A stretch of DNA of 64,000 bases from Megaleporinus macrocephalus (Eukaryota > Chordata > Actinopteri > Characiformes > Anostomidae): the NCBI GenBank assembly GCA_021613375.1, contig CM038706.1:24621366-24685365 (forward strand), given 5' to 3'. The notes below the pieces were generated by a model. That model saw only the letters and a list, made by a program, of their open reading frames with translations, did no database searches and was not told the DNA's origin. Positions 1 through 39,500 of the stretch are shown one piece after another. The translations under genes were made by a program, and so were the position numbers. The first letter of the stretch is position 1, and every line of letters begins with the position of its first letter.

Positions 1-678
1 AAAAGTCTTGGCTATGTATCTTTAGAACATGCCTCATATTCACTGCCATTTAACTGCAGTCCATTACAACAAACTCATTTGCTCACTGATGTTGGTGTTT
101 ATTACGAGGAGATGCCAGTTCATCTAATTATTACATTTTAATGCATCCCTATTAAAAATAACTGACTTTAAAAGAAAATGTTGATGAAATTAACATAATG
201 GTAGTGGATATAATACTAAAGTGGCAGATTTTGCTTGTTGAAGAAATGTCAGGTATATAAGAAATGCAAACAAAAATACTGGGCAAAAAAAAACAACAAC
301 TTTGGAACATACATACTGGTTATAGACATATATGAAGTATGAAGTGTTAAAATTCTCCTGTAAAAACAACAGCAGAAGGGTGGCCGAGCGCATCGCCATC
401 CTCCCACAGGCTGATTACTGCATGTGGGCTGCTGGCACTGCCTGTCACTGCGCAGGAGCAGCCAGGCAGAAGAAAGGAGGAGAGAAGGCTGAAGGGGACA
501 TGGGGACAGAGGGGGAGAGAGAAGGATGAAGGGTGGGGGCACCGGGAGGGCTGTTCATCAGGCTGTGGCATGGGGAGACATAAAGCAGACGGTGCGAATG
601 AACCCAGAGGTTTAATTAACTGGAGCAGCGTTGGAACTTGTTCTTTTTAGGGGAACATGCGTGAAGATGTTCTCCCAA

Positions 679-680
<2 letters not shown>

Positions 681-711
<31 letters not shown>
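681..711. repeat. (AC)n microsatellite
   Basis: About 15 uninterrupted AC units. Confidence 0.95.
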
Positions 712-967
712 AGCAAACCTCAACTATCAGGGGATGCACACAGACACACCACAACTAAAAACTCTAACTTCTACAACTCAGAACCTCCTCCTCTCTTCTC
801 AACAACGCTACTAATTCAACATTATCATCTACAGACCGTATACAGCATTAGACTTTCTTTCTAAATGCCATCCCTCTCTAGACTCCTGTGACTGTTCTCT
901 TTTAGGACTAACTGCAAAGCATACTAGCTCTCCAAACATTTTAACCTTTCTTTCTTCTATGCTACAA

Positions 968-1255
968 CCACATTTTCAGATAGATAGAGAGATACCTTAT
1001 TGATCCTGGAGGGAAATTCAAATCATCCAGTAGCTATTCCACAAGTGCACAACGTAAGACAAAACAAGACAGTTACTAAAGATAGAATACAAAATAAACA
1101 GAATATACAAAATAGAAAAAGTCTAACAGTGTGTATATAAGAGTGATGCAATAATGCAGTGTAAACAGTGTAGACTTTGGCAGTTACGTGCAGTTATGCA
1201 GTTAGCAGTGCAAATATGCAATAAAAAGCAGCAGTACTGTTTATAGTATAGAAAG
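968..1255 (-). mobile_element. Fish non-LTR retrotransposon 3' tail-like fragment
   Basis: The motif ttattgatcctggagggaaa and the following A-rich sequence with repeated short 'gcagt' units are typical of the 3' end, in reverse orientation, of common teleost LINEs (Rex1/L2-like). No reverse transcriptase frame remains. The family name is a recollection. Confidence 0.5.
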
Positions 1256-2029
1256 TCCCCCAGAAATTCAAAGACGTTGGGAAGCTGTGCAAAAAGTTGT
1301 GCTGTGCATTGCGCATTGCATCAGAATGCAATGACGTGCATCATTTGAAGTTTATATTTAATTTAAAGATGGTACAAAGTCAATATATCAAATATTTTTT
1401 GTTTTTTTGGGGTTTTTTAAATATATGCCCAAGCACCTGGTGAAACATCTCAACTTATTAAGTTAATTATCATCAGGTCAGTAATTAGGTATATAAAAAC
1501 ATCCCAGAAAGGCAGAGTCTTTCAGAAGTAAAGATGAGGTGTTGTTCACCACTCTGTGAAAGACTGCAAAGGCAAACAGTGCAACAACAAAGAATAACAT
1601 TTCTTAATGTGAAACAGCAACAAACTTGAGTGTTTCATCTACGGTACATCATATCATACAAAGATTTAAAGAATCCGGATAAATCTTTATATGCAAGGGA
1701 GCAAATACCAGTAATAGATGGCTGTGATTAGCGTATACAGATTTTCAATGAACATGTACTGCCATCCAGTAAAGATCTGGTTTATTTTAGCAAGACAATG
1801 ACAAACCAGCGTTCTGCATGTATTACATGACAAAAGTGTCAGGATGATAAACTGGTCTTCGGTCTAAATTGGTTTTCAGTCTCAACATTTCTCATGTGTT
1901 TCAATTAAATACAGGATTTGAAAGCTTTACACATCACTGCATTCGGCTTTTATTTAACTCTGGACAGCTCGTCTGGAACTTGTAATGGAAACTGGGTTGT
2001 ACATAAGTGGAAGAAATTACTGTTATTAT

Positions 2030-2093
2030 TATGGTTATTATTATGGTTATTATTATTATTATTATTATTAATATTATTATTATTATTATCATG
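2030..2093. repeat. (ATT)n imperfect microsatellite
   Basis: ATT/TTA triplets interrupted by 'ggtta', continuing as a pure run. Confidence 0.9.
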
Positions 2094-4200
2094 ACAAAAA
2101 GAAACAAAGCAACAGTTCAGAAAGTAATTGGGAAAGAGTTTTCATTTTTTAATGACAGCTTCTTCTAACGGCAGACAATTACTGGCATTAGAAGAATCTA
2201 GCTAGCATTTTTAGTTCAGTAAAACCATTCAGGTCTACTAATTTGCCAAGTAGGAGTGATTAGGGGAAGTAGGCAGTTCTCTTTTCCTCACGATGTGGAA
2301 CTAGCTCCATCGAAGTTCATGCATGGCTAAATTTCCCCACATAAGCCAAGCTCTAAAACAAAGGATGCATCAGTGGAAGAAAAGTCCCGGTTTGGTCTCA
2401 AATAAAACTTTCCCAATGTCTTCAGCTTATCTGATCAAAGTGAAGTCTCAAAGTCAACGAGAGAACATCTGAAAATAAAGAACAAGCTGAGTCAGGCCAT
2501 TCACCAGACCACTAATCAGGTGATGACAGACCACTAATCTGCAATTCTGATGCTCAACTATCACCACAGTAGAACATCTGATATCAAAATGTGATGGTTG
2601 AGGTTGGTCTTTGGGAAAGCTGTATATAACTGTATGCTTTGTCAATTCATTCAGCTGCCTGACCCCTGGTCATTTTTAGACCAGGCAGCAGAACCGAAGG
2701 CCTCTGAAGACATTCAGTTACCAGCGCTGAAAGGTCATCTTTCATCATTTATGATCTTTCCAAAGTAGCTCAGCTGACAATTCTTTGATGACTTTAGGAA
2801 AACCATAATCCGCTGGGAAAGAACTTGTGAAATTCATGCGCTTGAACTATTTTAAGCCACTTTAGACACATTTATTTAATCAGGCTCAACAAAATAAAAG
2901 CCTGGAAAAAATGTATGGAAGGGGAAAGAGTGAGACTCCAACAGGGACGTGTCCATTTCAGGTCTGTGAGATCGCAAAACAATCTAGAAAAGCTAGATGA
3001 ACTTTTAAATATAAAGTTCATCATGGTGTCAGTGACGAGCTGATGGAAACACATCTGTCATGTCAGCTGAGGTGAAACCTAAGCCAACCACTCGATTAGA
3101 AGGTATTAGGAAAAAGGGCGGGGGAAGCGAAAGCAAAACTATATCCTTGCAGCTAGAAAATTCTGGTGTCGATTAATGTGTACTGACCTCCTTGAACAAA
3201 CAAATAGAAGAAATACCTCGTATCGTGAAAATTTCTTATACAATCGTTATATTTTTCGCCATGTGGTCACTACCTCCAGTCTGAGCTCTTGGCTTAAACC
3301 CTTCTAGAAGCTTAAACAGCAGCATCTCTAAATGTCAAGACATAACGTTCAAGTAAGAAATTCAATCTGTATGATTTATTCCAACTAGCACTTTGCTTTC
3401 CGTAACACTTGGCTGCGACCACCAGGACCGGAAACAGCTCCAAAGCATGTGGCGCCCAGTGCCTGAGAGAAGATGCAGTATTGGTTATGCGGAGATCTCA
3501 AATCTTCCACTTCCATTTCAGAATGGAGGTTGAAATGGATCCACTTGTGGAACGCCTTGGATGTCGATTTTGACGCATCATGCTTCGCTGAGAATTACTG
3601 AGGCCAACCTGGCAAGCCCATCCAAGCTGCGCTGAGGGATGCGGAGGGCTATACCGAAAACCGCCATCGCTGCACTCCATAAACGGCCACTTCAGAGCGG
3701 TTCTGGGCAGGACTCCAGTCCGAACCAAAAGTCAACAAACACGAGTCTAGCTAGATGGAGAAAGAGACGATCCCAGATCTAGGCCGTATTTTAGTTGGAC
3801 GAGAGCACGTCGGACCGGTTCGGTTTAAAGGACGGTGAGAAATATTTGTTTTTAATTAGAGACAGTCAAACAAGGTCCAGATACCATTTAAAACCCACAA
3901 GAGGTACACATTCCAGACCGGCTCCATTTCCTCCCCCTCCCTCCTTCCACAGTTGCTATTTTCTTACCTCTGAAAGTTTATTGATCAAGTGTTTCCAAAC
4001 TTCAATCTGTACTTGCACTTACGATCTTAGGAGGAATTTCAAATCACTTCAAACAAATACAGCTTAGCTCTCAGCTCTAGTTAAGTGCTGCTTTAAATGA
4101 TCGTATTAGGACGAGCGCTATTCTACGAGCCTTCGCCTGACACGTTCTTAGAGCAAACTAAATGGGTCACTGTTTACTGAGGTCATGCAGTTCATCTTAC

Positions 4201-30157
<25,957 letters not shown>

Positions 30158-30640
30158 CTTCGCAATGACAATAACAAATAACCAAACGACTACTAATAAT
30201 GCGACGTGACCAGATCTCCTGACAAGAGTGCAGTTAAACTTACAGAAGAAGATAAGGCATTTTTAATATGACAGTTACAGCAGCTCTAAACTTTAAGTTT
30301 AATGTACATAGCTGGCTAACTTCACAGGCTAAATATGTTATTCTGAGTTAGTGCACCGAGACCACCTCACCGAGCAGGCAGTTCAAATTTAGCGCCTAAG
30401 AAACGCTAGTCGGTTGGCAAAAGAGCTAATATAACGAAACTCGCCGCCCTGTCATTGAACTGACAACTTAGTTAAACATACAAGATGGAAATATAGAAAG
30501 CATGTTGATATTTCGGCTGCTCTGAAACAGTAACTAACTTGTTTTATTGTTTAAGCATTATCTGCCGCTCACTCACATCCCCCTCACATCACTACACCGC
30601 GCCGGTGCAGGAACTCCGCAGCCGACACCGACTCACACAT
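30158..30640 (-). promoter_or_regulatory. Probable srbd1 promoter/5' UTR region
   Basis: This is the sequence directly upstream of the srbd1 start. It has more CpG than the surrounding AT-rich DNA, with clusters near 30430-30450 and 30598-30630. No TATA box is placed convincingly and the transcription start cannot be set from sequence alone. Confidence 0.4.
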
Positions 30641-31211
30641 TTCAGAATAAAAGTCCCTCAACCGTCCGTTTATTAAAATAGACGTTTAACAGTCAGTTTA
30701 ATTAAAGCAGACTTTTTTGAAACAGATTACACACAGACATGCTTTTCACATACACATACACATATGTACAGGGTAATAAAAAAACAGGGAAAAAAAGATA
30801 AAAGGAAGTGGTTTAACATAAAATAATAATAACAGTGAAGTACAAAAATGCATATGTGGTGTCAGCACAGGCATCCCGGTCAAATAAAACGACAGTTTAA
30901 ATTAGTTATCCAAAAAAATCCTAAATGATTATTTTTCCAAAACGATAAAATTGTTGCCAGATCTCTTAGAATTGACATGATTTCTTTATTATGTACATTT
31001 TATCATGGCCATACACTGACAGAGACAGAGTAAAATTGATGCAAAAACACATTAATTTGACACTGTTCTGAGTTGTTTCACTCAGACAATATTTCCAGCC
31101 TGAAATAAATTTTAGTGGGAAGATGTGATTTTCTGTTCTGCAATTTTTTACCACGCTGAACTGGCCATTGGGACAGAACTGAACTTTCCCACCTGCAGTG
31201 TGAAATTTTCC
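30641..31211. other. Intergenic sequence upstream of srbd1
   Basis: AT-rich, no element recognised. The 33-bp array follows. Confidence 0.5.
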
Positions 31212-34200
31212 TCCTGTACTTCTGAGTAGTAGCATGTTCACTCCTGCAATCTGATAAGCTAGTCTAACTCTATCTCCTGCAATCTGATTAGCTAGTATAA
31301 CTCTATCTCCTGCAATCTGATTAGTTAGTATAGTTCTATCTCCTGTAATCTGATTAGTTAGTATAACTCTATTTCCTGCAATCTGATTAGCTAGTATACA
31401 TCTATCTCCTGTAATCTGATTAGTTAGTATAACTCTATCTCCTGTAATCTGATTAGTTAGTATAGTTCTATCTCCTGTAATCTGATTAGTTAGTATAACT
31501 CTATTTCCTGCAATCTGATTAGCTAGTATACATCTATCTCCTGTAATCTGATTAGTTAGTATAACTCTTATCTCCTGTAATCTGATAAATTAGTATAACT
31601 CTACCTCCTGTAATCTGATTAGTTAGTATAACTCTATCTCCTGTAATCTGATTAGTTAGTATAACTCTTATCTCCTGTAATCTGATAAATTAGTATAACT
31701 CTATCTCCTGTAATCTGATTAGTTAGTATAACTCTATCTCCTGTAATCTGATTAGTTAGTATAACTCTATCTCCTGCAATCTGATAAACTAGTATAACTC
31801 TATCTCCTGCAATCTGATAAGTTAGTATAACTCTATCTCCTGCAATTTGATAAGCTAGTATAACTCTATTTCCTGCAATTTGATAAACTAGTATAACTCT
31901 ATCTCCTGCAATCTGATAAGTTAGTATAACTCTATCTCCTGCAATTTGATAAACTAGTATAACTCTATCTCCTGCAATCTGATAAGTTAGTATAACTCTA
32001 TCTCCTGCAATCTGATAAGTTAGTATAACTCTATCTCCTGCAATCTGATAAGTTAGTATAACTCTATCTCCTGCAATTTGATAAACTAGTATAACTCTAT
32101 TTCCTGTAATCTGATTAGTTAGTATAACTCTATCTCCTGCAATCTGATAAGTTAGTATAACTCTATCTCCTGCAATCTGATAAGTTAGTATAACTCTATT
32201 TCCTGTAATCTGATTAGTTAGTATAACTCTATCTCCTGCAATCTGATAAGTTAGTATAACTCTATCTCCTGCAATCTGATAAGTTAGTATAACTCTATCT
32301 CCTGCAATTTGATAAACTAGTATAACTCTATCTCCTGCAATCTGATAAGTTAGTATAACTCTATTTCCTGCAATCTGATAAACTAGTATAACTCTACCTC
32401 CTGTAATCTGATTAGTTAGTATAACTCTATCTCCTGCAATCTGATAAGCTAGTATAACTCTACCTCCTGTATTCTGATTAGTTAGTATAACTCTATTTCC
32501 TGCAATCTGATAAACTAGTATAACTCTATTTCCTGCAATCTGATAAACAAGTATAACTCTACCTCCTGTAATCTGATTAGTTAGTATAACTCTATTTCCT
32601 GCAATCTGATAAGATAGTATAACTCTATCTCCTGCAATCTGATGAACTAGTATAACTCTATCTCCTGCAATCTGATGAACTAGTATAACTCTATCTCCTG
32701 TAATCTGATAAACTAGTATAACTCTATTTCCTGCAATCTGATAAACTAGTATAACTCTATCTCCTGCAATCTGATAAGCTAGTATAACTCTACCTCCTGT
32801 AATCTGATTAGTTAGTATAACTCTATTTCCTGCAATCTGATAAGCTAGTATAACTCTGTCTCCTGCAATCTGATAAACTAGTATAACTCTACCTCCTGTA
32901 ATCTGATTAGTTAGTATAACTCTACCTCCTGCAATCTGATTAGTTAGTATAACTCTATTTCCTGCAATCTGATAAGTTAGTATAACTCTACCTCCTGCAA
33001 TCTGATTAGTTAGTATAACTCTATTTCCTGCAATCTGATAAGTTAGTATAACTCTATCTCCTGCAATCTGATTAGTTAGTATAGTTCTATCTCCTGTAAT
33101 CTGATTAGTTAGTATAACTCTATTTCCTGCAATCTGATTAGCTAGTATACATCTCTCTCCTGTAATCTGATTAGTTAGTATAACTCTTATCTCCTGTAAT
33201 CTGATTAGTTAGTATTACTATTATTTCCTGTAATCTGATAAGTTAGTATAACTCTATCTCCTGTAATCTGATTAGTTAGTATAACTCTTATCTCCTGTAA
33301 TCTGATAAATTAGTATAACTCTATCTCCTGTAATCTGATTAGTTAGTATAACTCTATCTCCTGTAATCTGATTAGTTAGTATAACTCTATCTCCTGCAAT
33401 CTGATAAACTAGTATAACTCTATCTCCTGCAATCTGATAAGTTAGTATAACTCTATCTCCTGCAATTTGATAAGCTAGTATAACTCTATCTCCTGCAATC
33501 TGATAAGTTAGTATAACTCTATCTCCTGCAATCTGATAAGCTAGTATAACTCTATTTCCTGCAATCTGATAAACTAGTATAACTCTACCTCCTGTAATCT
33601 GATTAGTTAGTATAACTCTATCTCCTGCAATCTGATAAGCTAGTATAACTCTACCTCCTGTAATCTGATTAGTTAGTATAACTCTATTTCCTGCAATCTG
33701 ATAAACTAGTATAACTCTATTTCCTGCAATCTGATAAACAAGTATAACTCTACCTCCTGTAATCTGATTAGTTAGTATAACTCTATTTCCTGCAATCTGA
33801 TAAGCTAGTATAACTCTATCTCCTGCAATCTGATGAACTAGTATAACTCTATCTCCTGCAATCTGATGAACTAGTATAACTCTATCTCCTGTAATCTGAT
33901 AAACTAGTATAACTCTATTTCCTGCAATCTGATAAACTAGTATAACTCTATCTCCTGCAATCTGATAAGCTAGTATAACTCTACCTCCTGTAATCTGATT
34001 AGTTAGTATAACTCTATTTCCTGCAATCTGATAAGCTAGTATAACTCTATCTCCTGCAATCTGATAAACTAGTATAACTCTACCTCCTGTAATCTGATTA
34101 GTTAGTATAACTCTACCTCCTGCAATCTGATTAGTTAGTATAACTCTATTTCCTGCAATCTGATAAGTTAGTATAACTCTATCTCCTGCAATCTGATAAG

Positions 34201-35270
34201 CTAGTATAACTCTACCTCCTGTAATCTGATTAGTTAGTATAACTCTATCTCCTGCAATCTGATGAACTAGTATAACTCTATCTCCTGCAATCTGATAAGC
34301 TAGTATAACTCTACCTCCTGTAATCTGATTAGTTAGTATAACTCTATCTCCTGCAATCTGATGAACTAGTATAACTCTATCTCCTGCAATCTGATAAGTT
34401 AGTATAACTCTACCTCCTGTAATCTGATTAGTTAGTATAACTCTACCTCCTGTAATCTGATTAGTTAGTATAACTCTATTTCCTGCAATCTGATAAGCTA
34501 ATATAACTCTATTTCCTGCAATCTGATAAGCTAGTATAACTCTACCTCCTGTAATCTGATTAGTTAGTATAACTCTATCTCCTGCAATCTGATAAGTTAG
34601 TATAACTCTACCTCCTGTAATCTGATTAGTTAGTATAACTCTACCTCCTGTAATCTGATTAGTTAGTATAACTCTATCTCCTGTAATCTGATTAGTTAGT
34701 ATAACTCTATCTCCTGCAATCTGATGAACTAGTATAACTCTATCTCCTGCAATCTGATAAGCTAGTATAACTCTACCTCCTGTAATCTGATTAGTTAGTA
34801 TAACTCTATCTCCTGCAATCTGATGAACTAGTATAACTCTATCTCCTGCAATCTGATAAGTTAGTATAACTCTACCTCCTGTAATCTGATTAGTTAGTAT
34901 AACTCTACCTCCTGTAATCTGATTAGTTAGTATAACTCTATTTCCTGCAATCTGATAAGCTAATATAACTCTATTTCCTGCAATCTGATAAGCTAGTATA
35001 ACTCTACCTCCTGTAATCTGATTAGTTAGTATAACTCTATCTCCTGCAATCTGATAAGTTAGTATAACTCTACCTCCTGTAATCTGATTAGTTAGTATAA
35101 CTCTACCTCCTGTAATCTGATTAGTTAGTATAACTCTATCTCCTGTAATCTGATTAGTTAGTATAACTCTATCTCCTGCAATCTGATAAGCTAGTATAAC
35201 TCTATCTCCTGCAATCTGATAGGCTAGTATAACTCTATCTCTTGCAATCTGTTTGGCGACTAGCTGCGGA
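31212..35270. repeat. 33-bp tandem array, about 120 copies
   Basis: The monomer is close to cctgcaatctgataagttag plus tataactctatct. Variable sites are gcaat/gtaat, gataag/gattag/gataaa/gatgaa, ttag/ctag and atct/attt/acct. A few units carry one extra base (ctcttatct). Identical variant strings recur at offsets of 462 bp (14 units), about 1,191 bp (36 units) and 1,620 bp (49 units), showing block duplication. Confidence 0.98.
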
Positions 35271-35580
35271 AGGTTTTTAGCTGCAGAATGATTCCTCTCT
35301 GCAGTTTGATTGGCCAGTAGATGGTTGTGTCTTGTGATCTGATTGGGTAGTGAAACTTGCCTTGCTGAGATATGATTGGCCAGTTCAGGGGAGCTCAGTC
35401 CTTCCTGTGGTTTGTAAAGTTTTCCCTGTTGTGCTCTCTCCGGCTGTGGGAGTGGCCTAGACTTTTTCCCTCTCCAGTCTGATTAAGTAAAGGAATTTTT
35501 CTCCCAACACTGTGATTGGCTAGTTAAATTTCCCTTAAGTGATCTGATTGGCCAGTGGAAATTTTCAGGCTGCATTCTTA
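35271..35580. repeat. Degenerate flank of the 33-bp array with CCAAT-type cores
   Basis: Gattgg cores at 35308, 35341 and 35374 are exactly 33 bp apart; gatta at 35481, gattgg at 35514 and 35546 keep a 33/32-bp spacing. Surrounding letters still resemble the monomer, so these are old units of the array. ATTGG is the reverse complement of a CCAAT box. Confidence 0.75.
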
Positions 35581-35780
35581 TTGAAAAGGCATTTTTTCCT
35601 CCTGACTGTTCCTGTCAGTGTTCTATAAGCTCCAGTCAGGCAGTGTAAAGAATGTAGTGAGGGTGGGACAGAGCTAATATCTGAGCAGATGAGTTTATCT
35701 GGTGCTGAGTATATCTGGTGAACAGAAAAACTGGTCATCAATATTTATGGCACATATATTGTGCTATTTTTTTGTACTGA

Positions 35781-35837
35781 CATTCACATTATAACATTCA
35801 CATTATAACATTCACATTATAACATTCACATTATAAC
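35781..35837. repeat. 14-bp tandem repeat, four perfect copies
   Basis: The unit is cattcacattataa. Confidence 0.95.
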
Positions 35838-37668
35838 GGCCCTGTGCAATAATTTTGTTAAAATAAAAAGAAGTAGAAATAACAAGTAAGTACAAAAAAG
35901 AACACACTAAAATATAATGTGCATGTGTCACTATGACTTCATTTAATAGTCAGATATAAAGCAATGCATTGGCAGACTAAGTCGCAGGTCATACTGATGA
36001 AGATATGCAGTAGATAATTGTTTCACATCCTTTACCTAGTTTTGATTGAGTTCTCTATGAATACTTTGTGAATGTGCTTTATGTTCTCTCACATTTTGCA
36101 TGTAATTGCATATTTCCATCAGAGTTCTGCTCTTCAAACCCCCAAGTCTTACATACTGTTGCTTTAAGAGCAGAAAGGAGAGATCAGAAGAAAAAATAAT
36201 CTAAGATTTGATTAAATTTGCTCTGGAGTATTACTGATTGTTTTCTCTTGTGGTCTCAAATTTAAACTGGTCCAACACATTTGGTTTGATTTGATGAATC
36301 GGCTTATTGTTTAGTCCAATGCAGACAAGCAAACCACAGTTATTCGTTCCAGAATGATATGTCACATTATTTGTAGATCACTTGACAGGCTCTGAATGGA
36401 ACACTTTTAGTGTTCCCTTCTCATTTTCACTTGCTGTGCTCCTCTGTTTTGCTCAGAGATGTGTAACACAGTCAGTGGTTCACTGTGTTTGACAGTCAGA
36501 CTTGTCCCTGAACCAAAATGTAATTTCATATTAGTACCGAGAGGCTGGATAAGTGCTTTTAGATCACATGTGTCTAAGCATTGTTAGAGCTGACATCAAG
36601 AACAGTTCCCCTAAAGGCACAACTAAAGAACACGGAAAAAAAAAACTTCTGCATGAACTTTAAAAGCTTTAGAAGTGTAAGCTCAGCAAAATTTCCATTA
36701 CAATTACTAAGAAAATATTGGCATAACAAATTATACTTGACCACATCATCTTGTGGTGCGGTCAATGATGTTAAAACCACAAGGATTAGAACATTTTTCC
36801 CTGTTCTCAGACATAACTGACTGAGTGTTGTGTTTGACTATGATGTAGTTGTTTAGAGCATAGGACGGCTGTATTAAACCTCCTGTAAACACAGGAATAT
36901 GATGAAAGTGTAGGTGTGTGACTAAAAACACACTGTAAGTCCACTATAAGCAAAATGTAGGTCTGAGTCAAGCCATACAATCTGAATAGCATGTTCCTAT
37001 AGAAATCAAGGCTGGGCTGATAGATGATGTCATTGTCAATGGCTGACAGACAGCATAATATTGAACCAGCATCATAATGTCAGACGATGCAGTGTTAGTG
37101 TTAGCTTGCTTTCTACTACATGTCCAGCCCACCAGTGAGGGTAGAATATAGGCAGCTGTTAGGAGAATATAATGTGTAAAAAGTTAATGTGAGTCTGTTT
37201 TGAGCAAACCCAGATGTTCATCTAACAGTTCATCATCTTGCTGCATTTCATGAACACAGAATTGAATATGTGATAACATACAGAGAGCAGAACTGCTAAC
37301 TACCCAAGACTATATATCTCTACTCTCTCTAATCAGATAGCTTTGAGAAGGCTGCTGTCTGGTGGAATGTATGTAGGTTTACAACAGTGGAAACTCAGTC
37401 ACTGGATTTTGCTGGAACTTGAAATTGCTGGTACAAACTAGTATCCTCCACATGATCCCCACATGCTGACCAGAGCAGTAATAATATACTGGCTGCAATC
37501 ATGTGACCTATCAATTGATACTTTAACTGCTTAAGCCCTCAATGTCTGTGTGCGGGGTCTACTCTTCAGTCCCTCCATTACAGAGTTATTTTGAGAAGTT
37601 GCTAAATTATGAGGCCAAAGGCAAATGTCTAAATATTAATCACCACCAATTAAGAGCACAGGTAGGTT
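35838..37668. other. Intergenic sequence without recognised element
   Basis: AT-rich sequence with only short chance open frames on both strands. Confidence 0.5.
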
Positions 37669-38290
37669 GATGCTAATCCAAGGCCCGTCCATAGAGGCCA
37701 CTTTGCCTACACTGACTGCTGTCCTTCAGAACCTTAGTGCTAATTCAAGGCCTGTCCATAGATACACTCTGCCTGTACTGACTGCTGTCCTTTAGAACCT
37801 TAGTGCTGATTCAAGGCCTGTCCATAGATACACTCTGCCTGTACTGACTGCTGTCCTTTAGAACCTTAGTGCTGATTCAAGGCCTATCCACAGATACACT
37901 CTGGCTATACTGACTGCTGTCCTTTAGAACCTTAGTGCTAATCCAAAGCCTGTCCATAGACACACTCTGGCTATACTGACTGAACCTTAGTGCTAATCCA
38001 AGGACTGCCCATAGAGGCCATCCTGGCTATAATGACTGTTGTCCTTTAGAAACTTAGTGATAATTCAAGGCCGGTCCATAGAGGCCACTCTGCCTGTACT
38101 GACTGCTGTCCTTCAGAACCTTAGTGCTAATCCAAAGCCTGTCCATAGAGACTCTCTGGCTATACTGACTGCTGTCCTTCAGAACCTTAGTGCTAATTCA
38201 AGGACTGTCCATAGAGGCCATCCTGGCTATAATGACTGTTAACCTTTAGAAACTTAGTAGGTCTCTGCTCACAGGACGTCCTGGCTATAA
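37669..38290. repeat. 66-bp tandem array, about nine copies
   Basis: Units contain gtcctttagaaccttagtgc and caaggcctgtccataga. Successive starts (37715, 37781) are 66 bp apart. Copies differ by substitutions and one short copy near 37975 has lost about 20 bp. Confidence 0.9.
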
Positions 38291-38780
38291 TGGATGCAGG
38301 GCTCATTGCAAACATGCAGCATTTAGATTTTATATTTACTGTTAAATTACTGGTGACTAAGCCCAATGGTTTCCCACATTGATAAATTCAGGACTTTCTG
38401 CTTTTTGCTTTGGATATTTGTACCAGATGCTACATGTTTGAAAAACAAAACAAAAAAGGATGTTTAAGGTGTAGCACGATGATGCATGTGCAATGAGGAA
38501 ATGTCTATGAACTAATACACTGCTGCGTCGGCTCTTCTGAAAGAAGTTGGTGGTTTTATTTGTTTAAATAATTTGATTTATTATTATTATTTTTGAAAAA
38601 AAACCTTTTTCTGTAATAATGTTTAAAGGTTAAACTGTTTATCTACTTCAACACAAAAAATTTAGCTAGAGTGAGACTCAACATTTCACTGTCCATCAAC
38701 AGAAAACTAAAATTCTTCATTAAAAAAAAATATAAACTAAAATCTAGATATTGATGAAGTTTAAATCTTTCTTTTGTCTT

Positions 38781-38905
38781 CCTTGCGATGGACTGGCGGA
38801 CTGTCAGAGGTTTACCCCGCCTTTGCCCGATGATGCTGGGATTGGCTCCAGCCCCGTGACCCTGACTAGCGGGATAAAGTGGCAGATGATGGATAAATGG
38901 ATATT
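38781..38905 (+). mobile_element. L2-type LINE 3' tail
   Basis: The sequence gcgatggactggcggactgt, taccccgcctttgcccgat, gggattggctccagccccg and gggataaagtggcagatgatggata-like end are the familiar teleost L2 tail. No coding part is attached. Confidence 0.8.
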
Positions 38906-39424
38906 TTCTCACTTGTAAGTGTTTGTCAGTTAAGTGAGAGAAACATTTGTATCACCTTTAAACTTATAACATGTACTTCTCACAGACTACCACTAGATGA
39001 TGCTCAAAGTCACATTTATTAATATGCTCTGCACACACGCAAGCCCAGAACTCTGATTTTGAGTTACAAAGTAAGCAAAGTTCATGATGTACAACTGTTT
39101 ATTAAAGAGTTGTATTCCAGCTCACCAAAAAGCCCTGAGGCTGACCAGTTCATGCTTTAAAAAAAATAGAATTATTAAAAAGACACAGTCAGTATGAGGA
39201 GTTGTTTAATTACATTAAGATTTGTTCTGAAGCTGTTATCTGTCATGAGAAAGTATGTTTCTCACACCCTGACAACCCTGATGAGTGTGATCACTGCTGT
39301 CTGTCTGGTCAGGATATTTTTTAACAAGAATCATGAATCACTTCATCATTTGTATTATAGCTATATACATTATATCATATATTTTGCCTCCTGTAGTTGC
39401 CCTGCAGGACTGCCATATAAAGCA

Positions 39425-39500
39425 GTTCTCAAACTTCTTTAGTCAAAGGCCCCTTTGTGGATAGTAAGGACCACTGCGACCCCCTAACCCCCATTCAATG
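39425..39500. mobile_element. Fragment of an interspersed teleost repeat
   Basis: Contains ctttagtcaaaggcccctt and gcgacccc. This is a motif I associate with dispersed fish repeats; family unknown. Confidence 0.35.

Larger units (their letters stand above)
1..4200. other. Non-coding stretch left of srbd1 exon 13
   Basis: By position this is srbd1 intron. It holds an (AC)n run at 681-711, a LINE-like tail at 968-1255, an ATT-rich microsatellite at 2030-2093 and a CpG-richer block at 3400-4150. Several short open frames exist but none shows splice-compatible conserved sequence. Confidence 0.6.

Noticed and set aside
3498..3728. 76-codon minus-strand frame as the next srbd1 exon
   Set aside because: Its sequence does not match the expected segment after VSYC in the Tex family.
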